DNA of 64,000 nucleotides from Streptomyces zaomyceticus (GTDB lineage Bacteria > Actinomycetota > Actinomycetes > Streptomycetales > Streptomycetaceae), in contig NZ_BNBZ01000006.1 in NCBI RefSeq assembly GCF_014656215.1, forward strand, positions 247,203-311,202, in the 5' to 3' direction. The translations under genes were made by a program, and so were the position numbers. Shown here one piece after another: positions 7,720 to 15,367 of this stretch (its first letter is position 1; the number at the start of each line of letters is the position of its first letter). Below the pieces are notes generated by a model, which did no database searches, was not told where the DNA came from, and saw nothing but the letters and a program-made list of their open reading frames with translations.

Positions 7720-8271
7720 ATGGACACCGCCACGTCGCACGAGACCGGCCGGATCAGCTACCGCGAGGCGGTCCTGGACGACGTCCCGGCCCTCGTCCCG
7801 CTCGTCGAGTCGGCCTACCGGGGCGACGCCAGCCGGGGCGGCTGGACGACGGAGGCGGACATCCTGCAGGGGCAGCGCACCGACCCCGAGGGTGTGGCCG
7901 CCGTGATCACCGCGCCCGGCAGCCGGCTCCTGGTCGTGGAGCGGGAGGGCGAGCTCGTCGCCTGCTGCCAGCTGGAGCACCGCGGCGAGGCCGCCTACTT
8001 CGGCATGTTCGCGGTCCGTCCCGAGCTTCAGGGCGCGGGCCTCGGCAAGCAGATCATCGCGGAGGCCGAGCGCCGGGTGCGCGAGCTGTGGGACGTGCGG
8101 GAGATGCACATGACGGTCATCTCCGTGCGGGAGGAGCTCATCGCCTGGTACGAGCGCCGCGGGTACCGGCGCACGGGGCGGACGACCCCCTTCCCGTACG
8201 GCGACGAGCGTTTCGGTCTGCCTCAGCGTGACGATCTGGAGTTCGAGCTCCTGATTAAGCCACTGGACTGA
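7720..8271 (+). CDS. GNAT family N-acetyltransferase
   Basis: A 183-residue protein with the GNAT fold: acetyl-CoA loop PELQGAGLGKQIIAEAERR (the Q/RxxGxG/A motif) at about 110-128 and the C-terminal strand-helix WYERRGYRRTGRT. It should transfer an acetyl group from acetyl-CoA to an amine; the acceptor is unknown. GAGGGGAG lies 10 bases before the ATG. It precedes the DUF6421 gene by 156 bp and is probably transcribed separately. Confidence 0.9.
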   Translation: MDTATSHETGRISYREAVLDDVPALVPLVESAYRGDASRGGWTTEADILQGQRTDPEGVAAVITAPGSRLLVVEREGELVACCQLEHRGEAAYFGMFAVRPELQGAGLGKQIIAEAERRVRELWDVREMHMTVISVREELIAWYERRGYRRTGRTTPFPYGDERFGLPQRDDLEFELLIKPLD

Positions 8272-8427
8272 GCCTTACGGCGGAAGGTCTGCTTCCCCCC
8301 TGTCTCACGGGAAAAACTTCTGCGATCAGGGGGGTCTCACAGGAGAATTTCTCTTGCCCCTCTTGTGGTGGACAAGCATTGCTGGTTACGGTGTCTTGAC
8401 GCGAGGTTCTCCTGTGAAGGAAGAGGC

Positions 8428-9834
8428 ATGACGGAAATTCTTGTGCACGACGTGACCGGTGGGGGGATATCCACCGCCGCCCGGGTGATCGACCACCCCG
8501 CCTGGACCGAGCTCAAGAGTGCCGTGGAGGAGATCCGCGTCTGGCAGAGCGCCGACGGCTCCATCGACTTCGAGCGCGAGCACGCCCCCGTGCGCGCCCT
8601 GGTCGAGCTGACCCTCGACCGTGTCGTCGCCGCGGTCGAGCAGCTCTCCCCGCTCGTCCCGCACGACGGCGCGTACCACCGCGCCCTCGTCTCCGACCTG
8701 CGCAAGTGGGCCGAGAGCGGCTTCGTCGTCCCGGACTTCCTGGACTCGCTGCTCGCCTTCCAGCCGGCCGCCGACCGCGTGGACGGGCTCCAGCACCTCG
8801 TGCTGTTCCCGATGTACACGCAGAACGGCAACCCCGACCGCAACTTCGAAGCCGTCGTGCTCCGCATGGTGTGGCCGGAGTGGCTCTCCGAGCTGGAGGC
8901 CACCCGCTACGACAACCCGCTCTTCTGCGGCATCACCTTCGAGGACTTCACCGCCGGGTACGACACCAACTCGGCCGTCCTCTTCCCGGAGACCATCGCC
9001 GTCCGCGAGGCTCCCGAGCGCTTCACCTGGGGCGGCATCTTCTGCGACCGCGAGGCCGCGCGCTTCCGCAAGGTCACCGAGGCCGCCGTGGACACCCTCG
9101 GCATCCAGCTGCCCGAGGACATCGCCGCCATGGTCGGCGACCAGAAGCGCTGCGAGCAGGCCTTCGTGCTCTGGGACATGGTCCACGACCGCACCCACAG
9201 CCACGGCGACCTGCCCTTCGACCCCTTCATGATCAAGCAGCGCCAGCCCTTCTGGATGTACGGCCTGGAGGAGCTCCGCTGCGACCTCACCGCCTTCAAG
9301 GAGGCCGTGAAGCTGGAGGCCGAGGGCAACACGCACGGCCGTGACGTGCAGTACGCGGTCCTCTTCGACCGGATGTTCCGCTTCCCGCTCTCCGGCGACC
9401 GCACCCGCAACTACGACGGTCTCGGCGGCCAGCTCCTCTTCGCGTACCTTCACAAGCACGACGTGGTGCGCTGGACGGACAACACCCTGAAGATCGACTG
9501 GCAGCGGGCCCCCGAGGTCACGAACCAGCTCTGCGCCGAGATCGAGACGCTCTACCGCGACGGCATCGACCGTCCCAAGCTCGTCCACTGGTTCAAGGCG
9601 TACGAGCTGGTCTCCACCTACCTCGCCCCGCACCCGGGATCGAAGTGGGCCAAGGGCCCCGACGCCCTCGACCTCTCCCTCCCGCCCCGCAAGCTCGTCG
9701 ACGACGTGCTTCCGGACGAGTTTCCGCTCAGCATGTTCTTTGAGGCCCTCGCGAAGAAGCTGAAGGGCGTGATCGCCGAAACCAAGGGGATCACCGCCGC
9801 CGACGTCTCACGGACCGACCGGGCCGCCGCGTGA
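8428..9834 (+). CDS. DUF6421 family protein
   Basis: A 468-residue soluble protein of an actinobacterial family with no assigned function. The ATG at 8428 follows GAAGGAAGAG; the frame runs further upstream but without support. Notable conserved-looking segments are FCGITFEDFTAGYDTNSAVLFPET, a His-rich WDMVHDRTHSHGDLPFDPFMIKQR around residues 250-275 that could bind a metal, and YDGLGGQLLFAYLHKHDVVRW. It is followed, 35 bp after its stop, by an SDR gene and then an overlapping threonine aldolase, so the three look like one operon. This context suggests a metabolic enzyme acting on a hydroxylated or amino-acid-like substrate, which is inference only. Confidence 0.85.
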   Translation: MTEILVHDVTGGGISTAARVIDHPAWTELKSAVEEIRVWQSADGSIDFEREHAPVRALVELTLDRVVAAVEQLSPLVPHDGAYHRALVSDLRKWAESGFVVPDFLDSLLAFQPAADRVDGLQHLVLFPMYTQNGNPDRNFEAVVLRMVWPEWLSELEATRYDNPLFCGITFEDFTAGYDTNSAVLFPETIAVREAPERFTWGGIFCDREAARFRKVTEAAVDTLGIQLPEDIAAMVGDQKRCEQAFVLWDMVHDRTHSHGDLPFDPFMIKQRQPFWMYGLEELRCDLTAFKEAVKLEAEGNTHGRDVQYAVLFDRMFRFPLSGDRTRNYDGLGGQLLFAYLHKHDVVRWTDNTLKIDWQRAPEVTNQLCAEIETLYRDGIDRPKLVHWFKAYELVSTYLAPHPGSKWAKGPDALDLSLPPRKLVDDVLPDEFPLSMFFEALAKKLKGVIAETKGITAADVSRTDRAAA

Positions 9835-9869
9835 GCTCTCGTACCGAGGACACGAAGGAGGCGTCGCCC

Positions 9870-10631
9870 ATGAACGCCAACGGAAACGGTGGGCCGCTCG
9901 ACGGCGCCGTCATCGCGGTCGCCGGAGCGGCCGGCCCGGCCGGCCGCGCGACGCTGCTGCGTCTCGCCGAGGCCGGTGCGACCGTCGTCGGCTCCGACGC
10001 CGACCCGGCGCGTCTCGCGGACGCCGTGGACGCCGCCCGCTACGCGCACGGCGGTGCCAAGGTCGTCGGTGACACCGTCGACCTGCTCGACCTGGACGCC
10101 ACGCGCGACTGGGCCGCGAAGACCGAGAAGGAGTTCGGCCGGATCGACGGCCTGGTCCACCTCGTCGGCGGCTGGCGCGGCAGCGGCTCCTTCACGGAGA
10201 CCGACCTCGCGGACTGGGACTTCCTGGAGAAGCTCCTCATCCGTACGGTCCAGAACACCTCGCTGGCCTTCCACGACGGACTGCTGCGGGCCGGTGGCCG
10301 CGGCCGCTACGCCCTGATCAGCCAGGTCGGCGCGCACAAGCCGCTGGCCAACAACGCCGCGTACAACGCCGGCAAGGCGGCTGCCGAGGCCTGGACCCTC
10401 GCCATGGCGGACTCGTTCCGCAAGCTGGGGGGTGACGACGGCCCGCAGGCGGCGGCTGCGATCCTGGTGATCAAGGCATTGGTGCACGACGCCATGCGCG
10501 CCGAACGCCCCAACGCGAAGTTCGCGGGCTTCACCGACGTGAAGGACCTGGCCGACGAGATCGCCGGGCTCTGGGACAAGCCCGCCCAGGAAGTGAATGG
10601 ACAGCGTCTGTGGCTGACCCCCAAGCCGTGA
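9870..10631 (+). CDS. SDR family oxidoreductase
   Basis: A 253-residue short-chain dehydrogenase. The ATG at 9870 has a perfect AAGGAGG eight bases upstream, which decides against the GTG at 9831 that would overlap the DUF6421 stop. The N-terminal cofactor motif is a divergent AGAAGPAG (18-25) rather than TGxxxGIG; LVHLVGGWRG replaces the NNAG segment; the catalytic Ser and YNAGK are present. It is a plausible NAD(P)-dependent alcohol/ketone oxidoreductase. Its 3' end overlaps the threonine aldolase start by 22 bp, implying translational coupling. Confidence 0.9.
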   Translation: MNANGNGGPLDGAVIAVAGAAGPAGRATLLRLAEAGATVVGSDADPARLADAVDAARYAHGGAKVVGDTVDLLDLDATRDWAAKTEKEFGRIDGLVHLVGGWRGSGSFTETDLADWDFLEKLLIRTVQNTSLAFHDGLLRAGGRGRYALISQVGAHKPLANNAAYNAGKAAAEAWTLAMADSFRKLGGDDGPQAAAAILVIKALVHDAMRAERPNAKFAGFTDVKDLADEIAGLWDKPAQEVNGQRLWLTPKP

Positions 10632-11707
10632 CCGCGGCCCTCGGCCCCAGGACCGACGCACGTCGTCACCACGACCCGTCGGTCCGGGGCTTCGCCAGCG
10701 ACAACTACGCCGGCGCCCACCCCGAGGTCCTCGCGGCCCTCGCCCTCGCCAACGACGGCCACCAGGTCGCCTACGGCGAGGACCAGTACACCGAGCACCT
10801 CCAGCGGATCATGCACAGCCACTTCGGCCCCATGGCCGAGGCGTTCCCGGTCTTCAACGGGACCGGGGCGAACGTGACGGCGCTCCAGGCGCTCACCGAC
10901 CGCTGGGGCGCCGTGATCTGCGCCGAGTCCGCGCACATCAACGTGGACGAGGGCGGAGCGCCGGAGCGGATGGGCGGCCTCAAGCTGCTCACCGTGCCGA
11001 CCCCGGACGGCAAGCTCACCCCCGAGCTGATCGACCGGCAGGCCTGGGGCTGGGAGGACGAGCACCGGGCGATGCCGCAGGTCGTCTCGATCACCCAGAA
11101 CACGGAGCTGGGCACCGTCTACACGGTGGACGAGATCCGCGCGATCGTCGAGCACTCCCATGCCAAGGGCATGAAGGTGCACCTCGACGGCGCCCGGATA
11201 GCCAACGCCGCCGCCTCGCTTGACGTGCCGATGCGCGCGTTCACCAACGCGGTGGGCGTCGACGTGATCTCGTACGGCGGCACGAAGAACGGCATGCTCT
11301 TCGGCGAGGCCGTCGTCGTCCTCAACCCCGACGCGGTCAGCCACATGAAGCACCTGCGCAAGCTGTCCATGCAGCTCGCGTCGAAGATGCGCTTCGTGTC
11401 GGTGCAGCTGGAGGCCCTCCTCGCGAAGGACCTGTGGCTGCGCAACGCCCGCCACGCCAACGCGATGGCCCAGCGCCTCGCGGCCGGGGTGCGCGAGGTC
11501 GACGGTGTGGAGATCCTCTACCCGGTGCAGGCCAACGCGGTCTTCGCCCGGCTGCCGCACGACGTCACCAGGCGCCTCCAGGAGCGCTTCCGCTTCTACT
11601 TCTGGGACGAGAGCGCCGGCGACGTGCGCTGGATGTGCGCCTTCGACACCACGGAGGACGATGTGGACGCCTTCCTCCAGGCACTGAAGGAAGAGCTGGC
11701 CCGCTAG
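10610..11707 (+). CDS. Threonine aldolase family PLP enzyme
   Basis: A 365-residue fold-type I PLP enzyme of the low-specificity L-threonine aldolase/beta-eliminating lyase group. FASDNYAGAHPEVLAAL opens the domain, AESAHINVDEGG and HLDGARIANAA carry the cofactor-binding histidine and Asp, and SYGGTKNGML places the PLP lysine at Lys226. Family members cleave beta-hydroxy-alpha-amino acids to glycine and an aldehyde. The start is a GTG inside the end of the SDR gene (22-bp overlap), so it is co-translated with the SDR. Together they could oxidise or make a beta-hydroxy amino acid; the natural substrate is unknown. Confidence 0.92.
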   Translation: MADPQAVTAALGPRTDARRHHDPSVRGFASDNYAGAHPEVLAALALANDGHQVAYGEDQYTEHLQRIMHSHFGPMAEAFPVFNGTGANVTALQALTDRWGAVICAESAHINVDEGGAPERMGGLKLLTVPTPDGKLTPELIDRQAWGWEDEHRAMPQVVSITQNTELGTVYTVDEIRAIVEHSHAKGMKVHLDGARIANAAASLDVPMRAFTNAVGVDVISYGGTKNGMLFGEAVVVLNPDAVSHMKHLRKLSMQLASKMRFVSVQLEALLAKDLWLRNARHANAMAQRLAAGVREVDGVEILYPVQANAVFARLPHDVTRRLQERFRFYFWDESAGDVRWMCAFDTTEDDVDAFLQALKEELAR

Positions 11708-11743
11708 TTCGGCGCCGACCCCGCGCTACTGAATAGGTATGCG

Positions 11744-11775
11744 GCCGGATGGAAAGTCATTGACTTCCGTCCGGC
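11744..11775 (+). terminator. Hairpin after the threonine aldolase gene
   Basis: GCCGGA-TGGAA pairs imperfectly with TTCC-G-TCCGGC around a short AT-rich loop, 36 bp after the stop codon and followed by CTGTTT. The loop and right arm overlap the -35 of the next gene's promoter. Confidence 0.55.
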
Positions 11776-11789
11776 TGTTTCCGTACGCT
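11760..11789 (+). promoter_or_regulatory. Promoter of the transglutaminase-like gene
   Basis: TTGACT (11760-11765), an 18-bp spacer and TACGCT (11784-11789) form a good vegetative-type promoter. The ATG is eight bases after the -10 and no ribosome site is present, so the mRNA is probably leaderless. The -35 sits within the terminator hairpin of the preceding operon. Confidence 0.6.
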
Positions 11790-11797
11790 CCACCCGC

Positions 11798-12406
11798 ATG
11801 GAGCGCATGGAACTCGTCCAGCAGAACCCCGACATCGCGGCCTATCTGGCCGCGAGCGAAGCCGTCGACCATGAACACCCGGTCGTCCGGGCCCTCGTGC
11901 AGCGCCTCGCCGACGCCCACCCCGACGCATACGCATACGCCGAGGCGGCCTTCGTGTACGTACGGGACGCCGTCCCGCACTCCATGGACGCGGGCGATCA
12001 CCGCGTCACCTGGCGCGCCTCGGACGTCCTGGAGCAGTGCACCGGCATCTGTTACGCCAAGTCCGTCGCGTACGCCGCTCTCCTCCGGGCCCGCGGCATC
12101 CCGGCCGCCCTGTGCTACCAGCGGCTCGCCGACGACGACGGTTCGAACCCGGTGATCCACGGTCTCGTCGCCGTCCTGCTGCCCGGTGAACGGGTCTGGG
12201 CCCGCCAGGACGTGCGGGGCAACAAGCCCGGGGTTGACGCGCGGTTCTCCCTGGGGGAGGAGCGGCTGGCCTGGACCGTACGGCCAGAGTTCAATGAAGT
12301 GGATTATCCGGTGCTCTACACTGAACCGCATCCGGCCGTTCTGGACGCGCTCCGCGCCGCGCCCGACCGGCCGTCCCTCTGGCGGACGCTCCCCACGGAG
12401 CTCTGA
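11798..12406 (+). CDS. Transglutaminase-like (cysteine protease fold) protein
   Basis: A 202-residue protein with the transglutaminase-like core triad in order: Cys85 in QCTGICYAKSVAYAALLRARGIPA, His121 in VIHGLVAV and Asp138 in ARQDVRGNK. Bacterial members can be proteases, transamidases or peptide N-glycanase-like enzymes, so the reaction is open. There is no signal peptide, so it should be cytoplasmic. The ATG at 11798 sits eight bases from a TACGCT -10, arguing for a leaderless start; an ATG at 11807 is an alternative. The B3/B4 gene follows after 26 bp and is probably co-transcribed. Confidence 0.88.
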   Translation: MERMELVQQNPDIAAYLAASEAVDHEHPVVRALVQRLADAHPDAYAYAEAAFVYVRDAVPHSMDAGDHRVTWRASDVLEQCTGICYAKSVAYAALLRARGIPAALCYQRLADDDGSNPVIHGLVAVLLPGERVWARQDVRGNKPGVDARFSLGEERLAWTVRPEFNEVDYPVLYTEPHPAVLDALRAAPDRPSLWRTLPTEL

Positions 12407-12432
12407 CCCCGGACACCACCGAACGGCGGATC

Positions 12433-13125
12433 ATGACTCCCACGCTCACCGTCTCCGACGAGGTGCGCACCCTCGTACCCGGCTTCACCGCACTGGTCGT
12501 CGAGGCCCATGGACTGGTCAACGGTCCGAGCGACGAAGCGAGTTCGGCCCTCCTCGACGAGGCCGCGCGGCGGCTCGCCGAGCGCCTCGACGGCCGGACG
12601 CCGGACCGGGATCCGCACATCGCCGCCTGGCGCGCCGCGTACACCGCCTTCGGCGCCAAGCCCTCCCGTACCCGCAACTCCGCGGAGGCGCTGGCCAAGC
12701 GGGCGCTCGCCGACGGCGGGCTGCCCCGGATCAACCGGCTCGTCGATGCCTACAACGCGGTGAGCGTCGCCCACCTGATTCCGGTCGGCGGCGAGGACCT
12801 GGGCAGGATCCGGGGCGCCATGCGCCTGGTCAGGGCCGTCGGCGACGAGCCCTTCGTCACCGTGGCCGACGGCGTGGAGACGGTGGAGCACCCCGAGTCC
12901 GGGGAGATCGTCTGGTGCGACGAGGAGGGAGTCACCTGCCGCCGCTGGAACTGGCGCCAGGGACCCCGCACCCGCATCGACGACGACACCGTCGACGCGC
13001 TCTTCCTGCTGGAGTCGCTCGCTCCCATGACCCGGGAGGAGCTCCTCGCGGCGGGATCCGAGCTCGCCGAGTCGCTGCGGAAGCTCAGCCCGGGAGCCCG
13101 GATCACCGTCCGGGATCCGGAGTAA
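12433..13125 (+). CDS. B3/B4 domain protein (stand-alone PheT-like editing domain)
   Basis: A 230-residue protein matching the B3/B4 domain of phenylalanyl-tRNA synthetase beta subunit, where it edits mischarged Tyr-tRNA(Phe). Characteristic pieces are AWRAAYTAFGAKPSRTRNSAEALAKRAL, LPRINRLVDAYNAVSVAHLIPVGGEDL and FLLESLAPMTREEL. Free-standing copies are widespread but uncharacterised; tRNA hydrolysis or amino-acid binding is inferred. It follows the transglutaminase-like gene by 26 bp in the same direction. The ATG at 12433 lacks a strong ribosome site, which fits coupling with the upstream gene. Confidence 0.88.
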   Translation: MTPTLTVSDEVRTLVPGFTALVVEAHGLVNGPSDEASSALLDEAARRLAERLDGRTPDRDPHIAAWRAAYTAFGAKPSRTRNSAEALAKRALADGGLPRINRLVDAYNAVSVAHLIPVGGEDLGRIRGAMRLVRAVGDEPFVTVADGVETVEHPESGEIVWCDEEGVTCRRWNWRQGPRTRIDDDTVDALFLLESLAPMTREELLAAGSELAESLRKLSPGARITVRDPE

Positions 13126-13170
13126 CGGTTCTTCGTTCGAACGGTGCCGTGGCGCGCGTCCGCGCTGCCG

Positions 13171-13893
13171 TCAGCCCGCTTCCTTGACCTGGGCGGGCGT
13201 CGGAGCCGTACCCCCGAGGTGCGCGGGCACCCACCACGTGTCGCTCGCGTCCTTGGGGCGGACCGGGTAGGCGCGCTGCGCGGCCTCCAGGAGCTCCTGA
13301 CAGCGCTCGCGCAGCCGCCGGGTGATGGCACCCGCGTACTGGTCGGCTGGGGCCTCGACGGGCTCGCCGACGCGGATCGTCACCGGGATGTGGCTCCGCT
13401 TGAAGTTCCGCGGACGGCCCTTCGTCCAGACGCGCTGGGTGCCCCAGAGCGCCATCGGGATCAGCGGGACCCCGGCCTCCTGGGCGAGCCGCGCCGCACC
13501 GGTCTTGAAGCCCTTGAGCGTGAACGACTGGGAGATGGTCGCCTCGGGGAAGACGCCGATGATCTCGCCGGCGCGCAGCGACTCCAGCGCGTGCTTGTAC
13601 GCGTGCTCGCCCGCCGAGCGGTCCACCGGGATGTGCTTCATGCCGCGCATCAGCGGTCCCGAGACCTTGTGCCGGAAGACCGAGTCCTTCGCCATGAAGC
13701 GGACGAGGCGCTTCTGCGGCAGTGCCGCCAGGCCCGTGAAGATGAAGTCCAGATAGCTGATGTGATTGGAGACGAGCACCGCGCCACCCGTGCGCGGGAT
13801 GTGCTCCGAACCCTGCGTGTCGATCTTCAGGTCGAGCGCCTTGAACAGGGTCAGTGCGGCGCCGACGACCGGCCGATACACGAGTTCTGCCAT
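13171..13893 (-). CDS. 1-acyl-sn-glycerol-3-phosphate acyltransferase-like (PlsC) protein
   Basis: A 240-residue lysophospholipid acyltransferase-type protein. The catalytic NHISYLDF gives His44 and Asp49 (HX4D); RFMAKDSVF, GVFPEATIS (block III with Glu) and IPMALWGTQRV complete the PlsC motifs. It should acylate lysophosphatidic acid or a similar acceptor at the inner membrane face using acyl-CoA or acyl-ACP. The ATG at 13893 follows AAGAAGGGG; a longer frame adds an unsupported basic leader. It is convergent with the B3/B4 gene. Confidence 0.92.
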   Translation of the reverse strand: MAELVYRPVVGAALTLFKALDLKIDTQGSEHIPRTGGAVLVSNHISYLDFIFTGLAALPQKRLVRFMAKDSVFRHKVSGPLMRGMKHIPVDRSAGEHAYKHALESLRAGEIIGVFPEATISQSFTLKGFKTGAARLAQEAGVPLIPMALWGTQRVWTKGRPRNFKRSHIPVTIRVGEPVEAPADQYAGAITRRLRERCQELLEAAQRAYPVRPKDASDTWWVPAHLGGTAPTPAQVKEAG

Positions 13894-14119
13894 CTGGGAT
13901 GAACCCCTTCTTCCGTGCCCGGGGAGGGTTCTCCCGGCGAAGTTACGCAGCCGTAGGTTTTCGGCTTTGGGCAGATCGTGCCCCATGTGGGCCGCCGTGA
14001 CCAGTCCAGGCGGCTTCGTACAGGGAGATTCTCGTCACTCGCGGTGGTCGTGGCGGGAATCGAACGCTTCCGTGCGACGCTGCACCTGGTGACACGCCGC
14101 CGAGACCGGAAGAAAAGAG

Positions 14120-14440
14120 GTGCGACGGGTGACCGCGACACTCGGACCCGAGGCGCTCGGCGCCGAACTGGGGGAGCGCGCCACCCTCGTCCAGTTCTCC
14201 ACCGCCTTCTGCCAGCCCTGCCGGGCCACCCGCCGTACCCTCGCCGAGGTCGCCGCGATGGTGCCGGGCGTGGGGCACGTGGAGATCGACGCGGAGGAAC
14301 GCCTCGATCTCGTACGCGAACTGGGCATCGACCGGACCCCCACCGTCCTCGTCCTCGACCGGACCGGAACCGTCGTCCGCCGGGCCACGGGGCAGCCGCG
14401 GAAGGTGGACGTCATCGCCGCCCTGGGGCGCGCGGTCTGA
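14120..14440 (+). CDS. Thioredoxin family protein
   Basis: A 106-residue single-domain thioredoxin fold protein with the redox motif FCQPC (Cys31, Cys34) in place of WCGPC, and the cis-proline in IDRTPTVLVL. It probably acts as a cytoplasmic thiol-disulfide exchange protein, although the altered intervening residues suggest a shifted redox potential or a specialised partner. The start may instead be the GTG at 14129, which has AAGAGG at a good distance. The leader peptide and flavin reductase follow after about 70 and 197 bp. Confidence 0.85.
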   Translation: MRRVTATLGPEALGAELGERATLVQFSTAFCQPCRATRRTLAEVAAMVPGVGHVEIDAEERLDLVRELGIDRTPTVLVLDRTGTVVRRATGQPRKVDVIAALGRAV

Positions 14441-14510
14441 CGTCGTGACACTTCTCCCACATCCCGGTACGCACTTGACTGCACGCGGCAACGATCGTCA
14501 CCCTGGCGGA

Positions 14511-14591
14511 GTGCCCCCAGAACTCCTTCTCTACGGCCGGACCCACGTGGACCTGGCCCGCAACGCGAGCGCGCGCTGTCCGGGCGTCTGA
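14511..14591 (+). CDS. Short regulatory leader peptide
   Basis: A 26-residue open frame with a GTG start, containing RTHVDLARNASARC near its end. It closely follows the 'HVDL.R.....C' pattern of short leader peptides found upstream of flavin reductase, sulfur and redox genes in Streptomyces. It ends 46 bp before the flavin reductase start. TTGACT at 14475-14480 with a weak -10 about 17 bp later would start the transcript at or next to the GTG, so it may be leaderless. The likely role is cis regulation of the downstream gene through translation of its C-terminal Arg/Cys codons; this is inferred from the family pattern. Confidence 0.7.
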   Translation: MPPELLLYGRTHVDLARNASARCPGV

Positions 14592-14637
14592 CGACCCCAG
14601 GACCTCTTCCATGCCGCCCTCGCAGAAGGACAACTCC

Positions 14638-15168
14638 ATGACGGTTTCGTCAGACCTCCGAGTCGACGCCGTTCCCACCATCGGCGCACCCCGGCAGGCC
14701 TCTCCCGATCTGCTCCGCTCGGTCTTCCGCCGGCACGCGGCCGGTGTCGCGGTCGTCACCGCCCGCGGCGAGCGCCCCGTCGGCTTCACCGCGACCTCCC
14801 TCAACTCCGTCGCCGCCGACCCCCCGCTGATCTCCTTCGGGGTGGGCACCTCCTCCTCCAGCTGGCCCGTGCTCGCCGAGGCCGAGCACATCGGCGTCCA
14901 CATACTCGGGGAGCACCAGCAGGATCTGGCCGCCACCTTCGCGCGGAGCGGCGCCGACCGTTTCGGCGAGGGGACCCGCTGGAGCGAGGGCCCCGAGGGA
15001 GTGCCCGTGCTCGACGACGTACTCGCCTGGCTGGTCTGCCGTGTGGTGGCCCGCGTGCCCGCCGGGGACCACCGGATCGTGATCGCGCAGGCGGTCGCCG
15101 GGGATCCCGACGGGGTGGGCCGGCCGCTCCTCTATCACCACGGGCGCTTCAACGCGCTGCGCGACTGA
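14638..15168 (+). CDS. Flavin reductase family (FMN-binding split barrel) protein
   Basis: A 176-residue flavin reductase-like domain protein. FRRHAAGVAVVTARGERPVGFTATSLNSVAADPPLISFGV is the hallmark FMN-binding stretch, followed by HIGVHILGEHQQDLAATFA and the C-terminal GRPLLYHHGRFNAL. These proteins reduce free FMN/FAD with NAD(P)H, often to supply a partner monooxygenase; no such partner is nearby. The ATG at 14638 has AAGGA seven bases upstream; an ATG at 14611 is possible. The gene is preceded by a probable leader peptide. Confidence 0.92.
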   Translation: MTVSSDLRVDAVPTIGAPRQASPDLLRSVFRRHAAGVAVVTARGERPVGFTATSLNSVAADPPLISFGVGTSSSSWPVLAEAEHIGVHILGEHQQDLAATFARSGADRFGEGTRWSEGPEGVPVLDDVLAWLVCRVVARVPAGDHRIVIAQAVAGDPDGVGRPLLYHHGRFNALRD

Positions 15169-15226
15169 GAGTTCCCGCGCGCGCCGCTCTCCGCGCGTTG
15201 GGCAGATCACATCGCTGAGCGCTTGC

Positions 15227-15259
15227 TTACTGGTAACAGACTGGGTGTACTGGCGAGTA
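15227..15259. promoter_or_regulatory. Two TTACT-type palindromes upstream of etfB
   Basis: TTAC-TG-GTAA (15227-15236) and TACT-GGCG-AGTA (15248-15259) are perfect inverted repeats of similar sequence, 22 bp apart between centres. The second overlaps TAATAT (15258-15263), a possible -10. They resemble operators of TetR-type fatty-acid regulators, which would suit electron transfer flavoprotein genes, but no such regulator is adjacent. Confidence 0.5.
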
Positions 15260-15265
15260 ATATTT

Positions 15266-15292
15266 CGGTCGGGGCGTCCGGCGCCCCGACCG
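15266..15292 (+). terminator. Hairpin after the flavin reductase gene
   Basis: CGGTCGGGGCG (15266-15276) and CGCCCCGACCG (15282-15292) form a perfect 11-bp stem with a five-base loop, about 100 bp past the flavin reductase stop. No T-run follows. It could also act as an attenuator if transcription begins at the TAATAT box just before it. Confidence 0.6.
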
Positions 15293-15367
15293 GAAACCCG
15301 CCCTTCAGGCGCCTATGCTGCGAGCAACAAGGCAGCCCAGTTATGACGATGCAGTAGGAGAGCCGGC

